From Botryllus schlosseri (Eukaryota > Chordata > Ascidiacea > Stolidobranchia > Styelidae), in NCBI GenBank assembly GCA_000444245.1, contig ATSW01007232.1, forward strand, positions 1-26,128: a stretch of 26,128 nucleotides of DNA, written 5' to 3'. The notes below the pieces were generated by a model that was given only the letters and a program-made list of their open reading frames with translations, ran no database searches and was not told the origin of the DNA. Position numbers and translations under genes: made by a program. The first letter of the stretch is position 1; every line of letters begins with the position of its first letter. This document shows, one piece after another, positions 12,301 through 18,852 of the stretch.

Positions 12301-14131
12301 ACAGGGACATTGACGGCAGTTTCTGATTTCTGTCGCTGTTCCTTGTCGCATCAATGATGCGTGACATCATGACATAGTGTATTTAGCAACTACTAAATTT
12401 CGTATTCACGTCGATGATTGATAGTTTGACACGATTTTGGTATCACCATTCACTCGAAGCATTCTAGTTTGCGTGTGAAAATTTTTGAGTCCAGCCACTC
12501 CAGGCCTAGAATACGTACTTCTTTACTTGCTTGGAAATCGCTGCTTGTACTAGAGTAGACATTTACGACATTACTCCTACTACAACTTACGTACCAAGTA
12601 CCAACGATGGCTACTGTGATAACCAGTGCTTGTTTTTCGCGTTTGGACCGCGTAAACCTTTTCCCGGCCAGCCCCTGTTACAAGCTTTCCTTTCTTCGCG
12701 TTGCACGTGCCCACTAATTGATAATCACCTGTTTCAGGCACCAACGAAGCCGCCGAGGAGTAGATCCATTAAAATCAACGAAGTCACCGTCGACGATACC
12801 TCGCCAAAAATCATATTGTCAGATTTGAATGACGATTTACCCGTGGTTGCCGAGAAGCCTAGTCAAGAGTGAGTTGATGCAGATTACATGTTTTCTAATC
12901 GGGTCGCATTTGTTTTTGTTTGGATTTCTGTGAATTTGTATTGAACGGGAGCCAAGAAGTCAACAAGATTTGGTTATATCGTTGAATTTAACACCATACT
13001 TTTAGCAGTTGATCGGGTGTGGATACTTCAAAATGACGAACATATTTTGCTCCGAAAACTCTTCTCAAAACTACTTCCCAATTTTCGAAATCCAAATCGT
13101 GAAAAAGTAAATAGTTTGCCCCAAAGACAGTGAAGTAGAAGGGGAAGTAATCAAGACATAGCCACTTGACCGACTTGCATATGGTCTCTGTGGACCCTAA
13201 TTGTATTTTGTGAAATTACCGGTCGAGATTCCTGTAAATGAATGAACAAGTTGGTACCTTTTGCTTCATAGATCGATGTTCAGACTAGCATTAATATTCA
13301 ACTGTCTATTTTGTGGAGTTGTAGTGATTGTCAACTTCTGTGTATGACGGGCGATTCTCCTTACGTCTAGTTAAGAGTAACGTCATCATAATTGAAACTG
13401 TCAAATTATCAGAAGCGGCTTAGCTGCCGACTTTAAAAATAGTTTAGCCGCTAATGGATACGTTAGAACAAAGAAGGCTTCCATTTCAATCTCTGAGAAA
13501 ACCCAGAGCTCTCGTATAACCTCGCGATTCAGCTCTCGTGATATTCCGCGACGTGAACTAAATCGGTTTCAAGATACCAACACCCTCGGGCCAGATATCT
13601 CATTTTCATGAAAATCATAATATCATGTCTATACACTATATAGTGTGATATTACTGAACGTTTGAAAAGTTTGTTTTTACACCGATGCGTTTGTATTCAC
13701 GATAAATATGAATTAAACTGAATTGGTTTGCCAACTGGTATTTTAGAACCCCTGAATTAAAATGAAGGGTGATGCAACACTTGGTCGAATCAACACAGAA
13801 GTCTACTCTACTAGTTTTGGCATGTCTCGAATTTAGCTACTTGTAATTGATTAGAAATATACGCTATTCCTTCTACCTCTACTTGCGTATCATCAGCAAA
13901 AACCTACCTCGCCCCACAAGCTCCCCAAACACGTGTACTTAGTATACCACCCTGCGTTTCAGTAAAGGGAGGTCTAAGGCCGACATCCAGCAATCGATCC
14001 GGCGGCTGAAAGACCGCAACACGAAGCTCACCAAACTCAACTCGGACCTGCAGCAGGAACTGAAAAACGTGATGCAATCCCGAATCACTGTAGAGATGTC
14101 GATACACCATTTGCGCCCGTTTTCGCAATGA
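160..14131 (+). CDS. REPS1: RalBP1-associated Eps-domain protein (REPS1/REPS2 orthologue), 3' portion, 13 exons
   Basis: The family comprises endocytic adaptors that bind NPF proteins such as epsin through EH domains and bind RalBP1 through a C-terminal coiled coil, linking Ral GTPase signalling to receptor uptake in the cytosol. Exons as read: 160-311, 1085-1514, 2390-2453, 5286-5563, 5962-6032, 6095-6172, 6963-7200, 7422-7578, 7996-8224, 8732-8933, 9003-9070, 12738-12868, 13963-14131. All have AG/GT borders and compatible phases; exons 2 to 13 give 704 codons and a stop. Domains in order: linker, second EH domain (DPWFVTEEQ to PESLLPPLL), a WETFSDR segment, [11 protein letters not shown], two PPPRP motifs, ADFSRF, and the coiled coil ending LRPFSQ. 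Each matches a remembered segment of human REPS1 (about 796 residues) in the same order. EH domain 1 and the start codon are upstream of the window. REPS1 and REPS2 cannot be told apart here. Confidence 0.93.
312..1084. other. REPS1 intron 1
   Basis: This intron contains only the doubtful exon at 636-750. No repeat or other feature was recognised. Confidence 0.6.
636..750 (+). CDS. REPS1: Possible extra or alternative REPS1 exon
   Basis: An acceptor-like TTTTTGTAG at 627-635 opens a frame starting [18 protein letters not shown] that continues phase 0 from exon 1 and stays open to a stop near 771. Every candidate donor in it (for example at 751, GTAATT) leaves phase 1. That fits a weak acceptor at 1040 but not the strong one at 1084. 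It may be an alternative exon or chance. Confidence 0.25.
1085..1514 (+). CDS. REPS1: REPS1 exon 2 (linker and start of second EH domain)
   Basis: A strong acceptor, CCTTTTTTCCAG, ends at 1084 and the donor is CGACG|GTGAGG at 1515. About 115 low-complexity, Ser/Pro-rich residues lead into [17 protein letters not shown] (from 1427), the conserved opening helix of the REPS second EH domain. It ends in phase 1, and the split Gly codon is completed by the next exon. Confidence 0.92.
1515..2389. other. REPS1 intron 2
   Basis: Unremarkable AT-rich intron; no element or gene recognised. Confidence 0.7.
2390..2453 (+). CDS. REPS1: REPS1 exon 3 (EH domain middle)
   Basis: The acceptor CGGTTTCAG ends at 2389 and the donor is ATATG|GTAGGA at 2454. 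It encodes [22 protein letters not shown]; the FFTKS-LPI-ELSHIW core is nearly identical to vertebrate REPS1. The EH-hallmark Trp codon is split across the junction (TG|G). The 2.8-kb intron that follows holds the LINE and a MITE. Confidence 0.95.
2953..2960. repeat. Left target-site duplication of the foldback MITE
   Basis: CTGTACAT, identical to 3580-3587. It lies inside LINE codons for Leu-Tyr-Ile. Confidence 0.9.
2961..3579. mobile_element. Foldback MITE (hAT-type), 619 bp, inserted in the LINE
   Basis: The termini are TAGGGTGGTTCAAAAATAACC and its inverse. Almost the whole element is one inverted repeat with arms of about 300 bp meeting near 3275. The host octamer CTGTACAT is duplicated exactly at 2953-2960 and 3580-3587, the 8-bp size typical of hAT elements. 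No open frame of transposase type was seen, so it is non-autonomous. Confidence 0.93.
3580..3587. repeat. Right target-site duplication of the foldback MITE
   Basis: CTGTACAT, identical to 2953-2960. Confidence 0.9.
5286..5563 (+). CDS. REPS1: REPS1 exon 4 (EF-hand loop, end of EH domain, NPF motif)
   Basis: It starts [20 protein letters not shown]. The loop at 5296-5331 has Asp at positions 1, 3 and 5, Gly at 6 and Glu at 12, so it should bind Ca2+ as in other second EH domains. [26 protein letters not shown] closes the domain. An NPF tripeptide lies at 5443-5451, followed by a Ser/Lys-rich tail. The donor is TCTG|GTGAGT at 5564, phase 1. Confidence 0.96.
5962..6032 (+). CDS. REPS1: REPS1 exon 5
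   Basis: The acceptor TTCAATTTCAG ends at 5961 and the donor is CAG|GTGAGA at 6033. It encodes [23 protein letters not shown] and ends in phase 0, continuing directly into EKWETFSDR of the next exon. It is charged and probably disordered. Confidence 0.88.
6095..6172 (+). CDS. REPS1: REPS1 exon 6 (WETFSDR segment)
   Basis: The acceptor TCGTCGTAG ends at 6094 and the donor is AAAAT|GTGAGT at 6173. It encodes [20 protein letters not shown], closely matching the EQWETFS-RSSSSQTLTQFD segment of vertebrate REPS1. Twenty-six codons, phase 0 at both ends. Confidence 0.93.
6508..6648 (+). mobile_element. Half copy of a palindromic MITE
   Basis: It matches the right arm of the complete element at 22510-22757: CATGCTGGTGACGTCATATT, TTCTTTCCAATTCTCTACTG, GTGTCAGCCGAAAATAT and the terminus ATGAATATACTATTCGAT. 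The left arm is missing or reduced to a remnant (ACATTGAGATCTCATT, from 6490). It lies in REPS1 intron 6. Confidence 0.85.
6963..7200 (+). CDS. REPS1: REPS1 exon 7
   Basis: The acceptor GCAGTATAGCAG ends at 6962; the donor follows GCAG at 7201 (GTACGC). It contains [15 protein letters not shown], parallel to VHPVPIRMTPSKIHM of REPS1, then a Lys/Asp-rich stretch and [17 protein letters not shown]. It ends in phase 1. Confidence 0.9.
7422..7578 (+). CDS. REPS1: REPS1 exon 8 (Ser-rich segment)
   Basis: The acceptor TTTTCGCCTAG ends at 7421. It encodes [20 protein letters not shown] and continues Ser/Asp/Glu-rich, with several possible phosphorylation sites. The donor is GA|GTATGT at 7579 and the exit phase is 2. 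An acceptor-like site at 7279 would run into an in-frame stop, so it is not preferred. Confidence 0.85.
7996..8224 (+). CDS. REPS1: REPS1 exon 9 (two PPPRP proline motifs)
   Basis: The acceptor GTCTGCAG ends at 7995 and the donor is CCG|GTCAGT at 8225. It holds two near-identical TPPPRPQQA motifs at 8090-8116 and 8195-8221, where vertebrate REPS1 has a PPPPPPRPQPS tract. Such tracts are SH3-domain ligands in REPS proteins. It ends in phase 0. Confidence 0.92.
8525..8537. repeat. Short (TC)n microsatellite
   Basis: Six and a half TC units in REPS1 intron 9. Confidence 0.8.
8732..8933 (+). CDS. REPS1: REPS1 exon 10 (ADFSRF segment)
   Basis: The acceptor TTCGATTTCAG ends at 8731 and the donor is CAACC|GTAATT at 8934. 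It contains [12 protein letters not shown], matching the FADFSQFEVF core of vertebrate REPS1, then acidic Ser/Thr-rich sequence ending PTPAPRHN. It ends in phase 1. Confidence 0.92.
9003..9070 (+). CDS. REPS1: REPS1 exon 11 (basic segment)
   Basis: The acceptor TACTTCTGGCAG ends at 9002 and the donor is AAAG|GTGCGT at 9071. It encodes [19 protein letters not shown] and ends in phase 0. The 69-bp intron before it is the shortest in the gene; the 3.7-kb one after it is the longest because of nested transposons. Confidence 0.85.
9578..10371. mobile_element. hAT element B, nested in A
   Basis: The left end CAGGGGTCACCAACACGCGG and the right end, whose inverse begins CAGGGGTCGCCAACTC, share the terminal inverted repeat. 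The octamer GTCTACGC is duplicated exactly at 9570-9577 and 10372-10379. Both ends carry GC-rich GCGGCCCGCG sequence common in animal hAT MITEs. It is 794 bp including the insert C, with no transposase frame seen. Confidence 0.92.
9715..10025. mobile_element. hAT element C, nested in B
   Basis: The left end is CAGTGGCTCTGAAACC; the inverse of the right end is CAGTGGTTCTTAAACC, with two mismatches in 16. The octamer GCTTAGGG is duplicated exactly at 9707-9714 and 10026-10033. At 311 bp it is non-autonomous and is the youngest layer of the nest. Confidence 0.92.
10452..11631. mobile_element. Inverted-repeat element D, family unknown, nested in A
   Basis: Perfect 13-bp termini TCATAGGCGCCGA and inverse, flanked by TTCCAG at 10446-10451 and 11632-11637. 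A 6-bp duplication is not the hAT size. Both arms share further GCATGC-rich sequence. The inside has a 30-bp repeat in two copies (11032-11088), GCGAT-rich imperfect repeats (about 11107-11310) and two TGACGTCA octamers at 10496 and 10512. No transposase frame was recognised. Confidence 0.75.
11032..11310. repeat. Imperfect tandem repeats inside element D
   Basis: Two 27-nt copies of a GGAGCYAACGCATGCT-type unit at 30-bp spacing are followed by three or more degenerate units with GCAGATGCGAT and AGGCAAGCGAT, roughly 47 bp apart. Confidence 0.6.
11940..12016. mobile_element. Solo right end related to hAT element A
   Basis: The GACTCG-rich stretch ends GACTCGACTTGCAACCCTG. Its inverse, CAGGGTTGCAAGTCGAGTC, resembles the left end of element A at 9186. 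No left partner and no duplication of the following ATGTCGCG was found, so it is a remnant of a second copy. Confidence 0.6.
12017..12737. other. Remainder of REPS1 intron 11
   Basis: No repeat or gene recognised. Confidence 0.6.
12738..12868 (+). CDS. REPS1: REPS1 exon 12
   Basis: The acceptor CACCTGTTTCAG ends at 12737 and the donor is CAAGA|GTGAGT at 12869. It begins [20 protein letters not shown], which aligns with the APPPKPVRRRLKSEDE segment just before the RalBP1-binding region. It ends in phase 2. Confidence 0.9.
12869..13962. other. REPS1 intron 12
   Basis: AT-rich; no element, RNA gene or extra exon recognised. Confidence 0.6.
13963..14131 (+). CDS. REPS1: REPS1 terminal exon 13 (RalBP1-binding coiled coil)
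   Basis: The acceptor CTGCGTTTCAG ends at 13962. The sequence [20 protein letters not shown], then [11 protein letters not shown] and [13 protein letters not shown], follows the vertebrate REPS1 C terminus (ASIRRNKETN, LNSELQQQLKDV, LEQLRPFS). The heptad pattern fits the coiled coil used to bind RalBP1. The stop TGA is at 14129-14131. This is the clearest orthology evidence in the window together with exons 3 and 4. Confidence 0.96.
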
Positions 14132-14673
14132 GCCTTTGCGCTGGAATTTGCGGAAGACGATTTTCGCCGATCGAGCGTGACCCCGTCACGCTCCGACGGG
14201 CACGGACGCGGGAAAACCTGCCAAATACCATCCCGCGATGATGTGCCCGCGGTTGAGTGTTTGGTGTCGCGCGTTTCGCGTTTTTTCGGTATATAGCTCG
14301 AGGAATGTTTGTCTTTTGTCATTTTCCTACTATGTTCTTTTCCTTACTTCCTTTCGCGTAGCGCGCTATCGCTCGAGATGCTGCTTCAGAGCCAAACTGC
14401 TCATATATATTTTAGTTCTTGTTGCCCGTAGGCCGTGTGGATGTTTCCGGTAAGGGCCGGGATATTACAAGGCTTTGATGGTACCGGCTTAAGTTTGCGT
14501 ACTGATTGCACGTATGTAAGTACGTCCTCGATTTGGACCTGATGGCCCTGAAAGAAATGGCGTGTTAGTTTCGTAGGTAGTTGCTGCGGATGGGTGTAAT
14601 CGGGTTTCGGGTGAGCGACGCTTGTCTTCGGTACATATACACATTTTATAATGACGTATAAGCGAAATCTAGT

Positions 14674-14679
14674 AATAAA
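14674..14679 (+). terminator. Candidate proximal polyadenylation signal AATAAA
   Basis: A canonical AATAAA lies 543 nt after the REPS1 stop. A GT-rich stretch (TGTTGACTGCGACGTGCTGT) follows within 30 nt, as expected downstream of cleavage. Confidence 0.5.
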
Positions 14680-15409
14680 TGTTGACTGCGACGTGCTGTG
14701 GTTTCGGGCAAGGGTTTTGATACAGGGATTGTGGCGTAGTATCGCTAGGCTGATTGTGTCGGAATTTTTTGACCTAGCAAGCACTGGCGTCGGCTGAGAA
14801 GTTTCCATCTACGCCAACGGTGTAGGTTTCAGAACTACCTTGCCGGATCTTGCTGTGATTTCCGGTAAAGATTCTCAGCACTCGAAAGGTATTGGAATCG
14901 CTTACGCCCTGACACGCATCAGACGAAATTTCAAGAAAAACTCATTTGGTGAGACGGTTGCTACATATCTATATATCGAAGATTTCGGCCTACTGCATTG
15001 GCCATTCGTGGCAAGATCTTATCGCCGTCGATCTTTCTGGGAGCGCACTACTTCGATGAGTTGCATGTTGGTCGAAACTATATGTCTTGTTTTATTCTGT
15101 CGGCGGTGCCTAATAATATTCCCGCACCCGTCCGTGGACTGCAACTCCGGAACTAAAGCATCCCAAAGACCTCGAGCGATACTATATAGCAGGAATATAG
15201 CGTTCGCTCATATAGTTGCGAATACATATAGACATTTTGTCGGGAGGAGATACCCATGCAACTACCCATAATATAATCGAGGAGTCTAGTGAAGTGACAC
15301 TAAACCACTCCGAGAAAAATTACAATTTGAATAATTCTCTACTTGTTAATTTACGAAACCTTTCTGCGCCTTTGTGTGCATGCTTAGTGTTGTCTCGGCC
15401 GCTGTGTAT

Positions 15410-15447
15410 CTATAGATAACTAACCTCCGTAGGTTAGTTATCTATAG
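15410..15447. other. Perfect 17-bp hairpin with CCGT loop
   Basis: CTATAGATAACTAACCT is followed by CCGT and then by its exact reverse complement. No mismatch occurs in the 17-bp stem. It may be a structured 3' UTR element, a tiny inverted repeat or a cruciform-prone site. Confidence 0.8.
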
Positions 15448-15628
15448 TGTATCGCACGTGGGATGGATGGATTGATTGATGATTGCTCAATGCTCACGCG
15501 TGTTGATTGAGTTTAGGTCGTTGGACGTGTATGATTGACCGGTAGATGGCGTATGACTTGTGGAAACTGGGAAGAGAGGTCGAATTTGTTGTTGCGTTGA
15601 TGTTGGGAATTTCTGTTTTAATCTTTCT

Positions 15629-15634
15629 AATAAA
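15629..15634 (+). terminator. Candidate distal polyadenylation signal AATAAA
   Basis: A second canonical AATAAA lies about 1.5 kb after the REPS1 stop, preceded by T-rich sequence. Its use would include the hairpin at 15410-15447 in the transcript. Confidence 0.4.
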
Positions 15635-15655
15635 CTTCGCATACTTTCGAGGAGT

Positions 15656-16424
15656 ACTCAGTTCATTCCCGTTCGCCTCAGGGCGACGCTGTTGAAACGG
15701 ACTTGCCTGTTATTATTCACGGTCGGACAGGATTCTCAATTCTGTAATTTGTGGAAAGGACATTTTGCTTGTGCTTGCCACGAATCCTCGTCATCGGCTG
15801 CCCTATCCGTGCTCCTGTACCGGACTTCTGGGAAACAGCAAAGTTCAATTATTCGCGAGGGCAACATTACGTTACTAACTATCGAGGAAGAGACGGGTAA
15901 TTTTGGAAATCTGAAAAGAGGACATGCACTTCTTCAAAATTTTCAGAGTTGCAATAGGCTATACCCGACGAAAATCCTTAAAAAATGGTAAATTTTTTGC
16001 ACTTCGTGGTCGGCTGACTAAAAAAATGTCAACTTTCTGGCTCAGCTCCCAAAATACCGTTTTTCTTTCACATCATCAGTTGGTCGACTAAAAAAAGGTC
16101 AACTTTCTGGCTCAACTCCCGAAATAGCCGGAGCGTTACTTCAGTGCTGATTCACTGTATCTCAGTCGAATATTGCCCTATATTTAACCAAAATTTAAAA
16201 AAAAAGAGAACAAAATCTCAAAAAAAGAGGACATTTGGGCGTCCTCCGAAGACATTTTTTAAAAAAAAGTCAAAAAAGAGGACAAATTATCTTCAAAGAG
16301 GACGTATGATGACCCCAAATGAGACAGTGATGGTTCTCAACGCATGCGTCGCTTGTTTCGAGGCATATTGCATTTGAGGCGAAAAAATGAAACAATTGAA
16401 AACGTGAAGATATTAGAAAACTTT
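15656..16424. other. A-rich intergenic DNA with GAGGACA motifs
   Basis: AAAGAGGAC-type motifs recur near 15917, 16226, 16277 and 16298 within A-rich tracts. This may be the inside of an old non-coding repeat, but no ends or duplications were found. Confidence 0.4.
16008..16126. repeat. Two-copy direct repeat, 70-bp period
   Basis: GTCAACTTTCTGGCTCA preceded by GACTA and an A run occurs at about 16016-16057 and again at 16086-16126, with a handful of differences. Confidence 0.8.
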
Positions 16425-16436
16425 AATTAGGCTACT

Positions 16437-16706
16437 GTAGCGAGATAGCGTACTGGTACGTTCCACAGTTGCAACACCATTGGGTTGCGGGTTCGAGGTC
16501 GACTCCATAATTCCTACCTGAGTGTTGGAGGTTTATCTATAGGCTCCTCCTCGCCACGTGATCCGCGTAAGCGGTGTCTTACAAAAGCCTAGAAGTGGGC
16601 CGTGCTATACAAGTCGGTAAATACTACGGAATCATGCAGAATACAGAATATCGGCCTGGTGTAAAATGACCAATGTAGTCGAAACACCATGATTATCATA
16701 AACAAC
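16437..16706 (+). mobile_element. Complete tRNA-derived SINE, 270 bp
   Basis: The head begins GTAGCGAGATAGCGTACTGG, an A-box-like sequence, and has the B box GGTTCGAGGTC at 16490-16500, about 53 nt in, as in tRNA-derived SINEs. The body includes CGCGTAAGCGGTGTCTTA and GGCCTGGTGTAAAATGACC, and the tail is ATAAACAAC. It is flanked by the perfect 12-bp duplication AATTAGGCTACT at 16425-16436 and 16707-16718. Nothing in the window shows which LINE mobilised it. Confidence 0.9.
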
Positions 16707-17376
16707 AATTAGGCTACTATATATAGATAAAGTCATGAAGCATTTCATGTCGATGTCGGGAGTGAGATTACAAAAATATGCGATAAATCAGATCTCCACC
16801 ATCGGTAACTAATTAGCTCTCCCGGATGTGATTACTGCCGCCGCATGGTAGTGCCGATCTTGGAATTTGAAACATTTCTCGTTCAGCTCAAGCGAAGGCG
16901 CTTTGAACTCATCAGGTAAACTCTCGTAATTCGAGACGCAATACGACATCGCCATCACCGAGTTCATCCTTTGTGATCTGGCCAAGTCGGCAATCTCAGA
17001 AATGTACTACTGTTTCTGGAATCACGGAGAAATTCATTTTAATCACGTATGAGAGTAGGCCTACATCAGGACCAATATAACATTATGAAAACATGGTGCG
17101 AATCGTAGCTCACAACGAGAAATAGGCGTACAAAATGAAACAGTTCACAAAAAAAATTTGTACAGCACTATATTGAATTTATAACACGCAATATAGCCAA
17201 ACTATATATTTGCTGAGTAGAACCTCCATCAACTCCCATCCACGTTGATTGTTGCGTAACAGTGTATGTATATTAGGACAGAAGTAGCAAATCATATTCT
17301 TTTTGTGTCATTTGAAAACAAATACCCGATGCAAATAATATATCCACTTGGGACTTACATGCACAACGTGTGTATC

Positions 17377-17826
17377 TACGGTTGCATTTAAAACAAACAT
17401 GTTTAAAACAAGGCCTAATTTAAAACATGTTTTTATTGTTTATTTAAAGCCATGACGTCATCCGGGGCCTACAATAACCCCCGCGTCACCAATAGCCAAT
17501 TGTGACGTCATAGTTGGTTGACATTGACATTTCAAAATATAGGGTAAATTTAGCTCCTTTGACGAGATATTTGTATTATTAATGTTGAACCGACTATTTT
17601 GAGGGTGCAAACCGTCCCATATCGATGTACGTCAGATATATCGGGTGGTAATTGTCCGTAGGCTCATACAACATGTTTTAAGACGGTATTTACACAATTA
17701 TGGCATAATTTTACAACTTAAAAAAAAACACAATTATTTTTTGAAAAGGCCCTTTTTTAAAACACTGTTTAAAACATGTTTTAAACAAAGTGTTTTAAAA
17801 CACCGTTTGTTTTAAATGCAACCCTA
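17377..17826. mobile_element. MITE with T-rich/A-rich inverted termini, 450 bp
   Basis: The left end TACGGTTGCATTTAAAAC and right end GTTTTAAATGCAACCCTA are inverse copies with one change, and the arms carry further AAAACATGTTTTAAAC-type repeats. The flanks TGTGTATC and TGTACATC match at 6 of 8 positions, consistent with an aged 8-bp hAT duplication. It contains two TGACGTCA octamers, at 17453 and 17503. Confidence 0.75.
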
Positions 17827-17881
17827 TGTACATCCCACATTTTCGAAATTTGCAATTAAAAAACTGACACCATTTACATTA

Positions 17882-17960
17882 CAGGGGATACCAACGCGGT
17901 GCCCGCGGGCATCAGGTCGTCCGTATGGACCAGATGATGTCGCCCTTGGTGAAATTTGTG
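17882..17960. mobile_element. hAT-like left end
   Basis: CAGGGGATACCAACGCGGTG followed by GCCCGCGGGCATCAGG has the layout of hAT MITE ends such as element B. A matching right end with a duplication of TTACATTA was not found. Confidence 0.5.
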
Positions 17961-18619
17961 CTGCCGTCGACACGTAGTTCAATTAGTATTTTTGAGATAT
18001 TTGAATTAAACTTGAAATTTTGTTCGCGCTGTGCGCGAAGAAAATGCGACTTCATTTTTGCATTGTTATATATAGAGGTTCCCTTTGCAATCTGAGCCCG
18101 TCAGCATACAGATGCGAACAGCAGAGAAAATGATGCGCCCCATATAGAATAAATACCAACTTGGAATCGTGTGCTCCTCACGAATGAAATTTGTTTCTGG
18201 TAGGCCTACGTACGGCGATTCTAACACCTTTCCACTATACCTACAATCCTGATTGGAGGTCAAGAAATGACAGCATGTAAGCAATAATGACATGAATAAT
18301 ACCAATTGGCTCACCCGAAGAAGCATCGCATCGTTTATAACTTGCCCTAAATTTTCGAAAACATTCCTCCGTCAACTCTACCGGTGAATGTGATCACATG
18401 GGCTGAGAAGGGATAAATATTTGATAGTAATATGACAAACTACTAATATGATGACGAAATTCATAACGCGATCATAACGTGTCCCTGTAACTATTCATAA
18501 CATGACCACTCGCGATTTTGGTGCGCATAGTAAGCCCGATGAAATGGTACAGCACCGGATATGGACATGGACAGTTAACATGGGTATTTAGCGTCCAATT
18601 AGTTCATTACAGCTATGCC

Positions 18620-18691
18620 CTGGAATGCGGCCGTACTCAACATAAGTTGTCCAAATGCGGCCGTGAATAGCAAAAAGGTTGGCCAACCCTG
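18620..18691. mobile_element. hAT-like right end
   Basis: AATGCGGCCGT occurs twice, followed by AAAAAGGTTGGCCAACCCTG. Its inverse, CAGGGTTGGCCAACC, is a typical hAT terminus. No left partner carrying the adjoining AGCTAGAC was found. Confidence 0.5.
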
Positions 18692-18702
18692 AGCTAGACC
18701 CA

Positions 18703-18852
18703 TCCTCACCATCTCATCCGCGCAAGCGGTGTCTTGAAAAAGTACGCCGTGCTACAAGTCGGCAGCAGATATAAGGAATCAAAAATAAAGAAAATTGGCC
18801 TGGTGTAAATGACCTTTGTAGTCGACAAAACACCATGAATACCACAAACAAC
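18703..18852 (+). mobile_element. 5'-truncated second copy of the SINE
   Basis: It shares the body and tail of the copy at 16437-16706 (CGCGYAAGCGGTGTCTT, CGTGCTA..CAAGTCGG, GGCCTGGTGTAAA, CAAACAAC) but lacks the tRNA-like head. Confidence 0.85.

Larger units (their letters stand above)
14132..15655 (+). other. Probable REPS1 3' UTR
   Basis: No recognisable coding sequence follows the REPS1 stop. AATAAA signals occur at 14674 and 15629, so the 3' UTR may be about 0.55 or 1.5 kb. Open frames of up to 143 codons here resemble no known protein. The extent is inferred, not proven. Confidence 0.5.

Noticed and set aside
14840-15271. A 143-codon open frame after the REPS1 stop
   Set aside because: No family resemblance, low-complexity composition unlike the exons, and a position within the likely 3' UTR.
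15560-15991. A 143-codon open frame near the distal poly(A) signal
   Set aside because: It spans an AATAAA signal, matches no known protein and has no splice support.
16437-16510. A stand-alone tRNA gene
   Set aside because: The tRNA-like head with A and B boxes continues into a SINE body with flanking duplications, and no clean cloverleaf was evident.
17882-18691. One 810-bp hAT element bounded by the ends at 17882 and 18691
   Set aside because: The termini agree at only about 10 of 15 positions and the flanking octamers TTACATTA and AGCTAGAC differ, so they are listed as separate ends.
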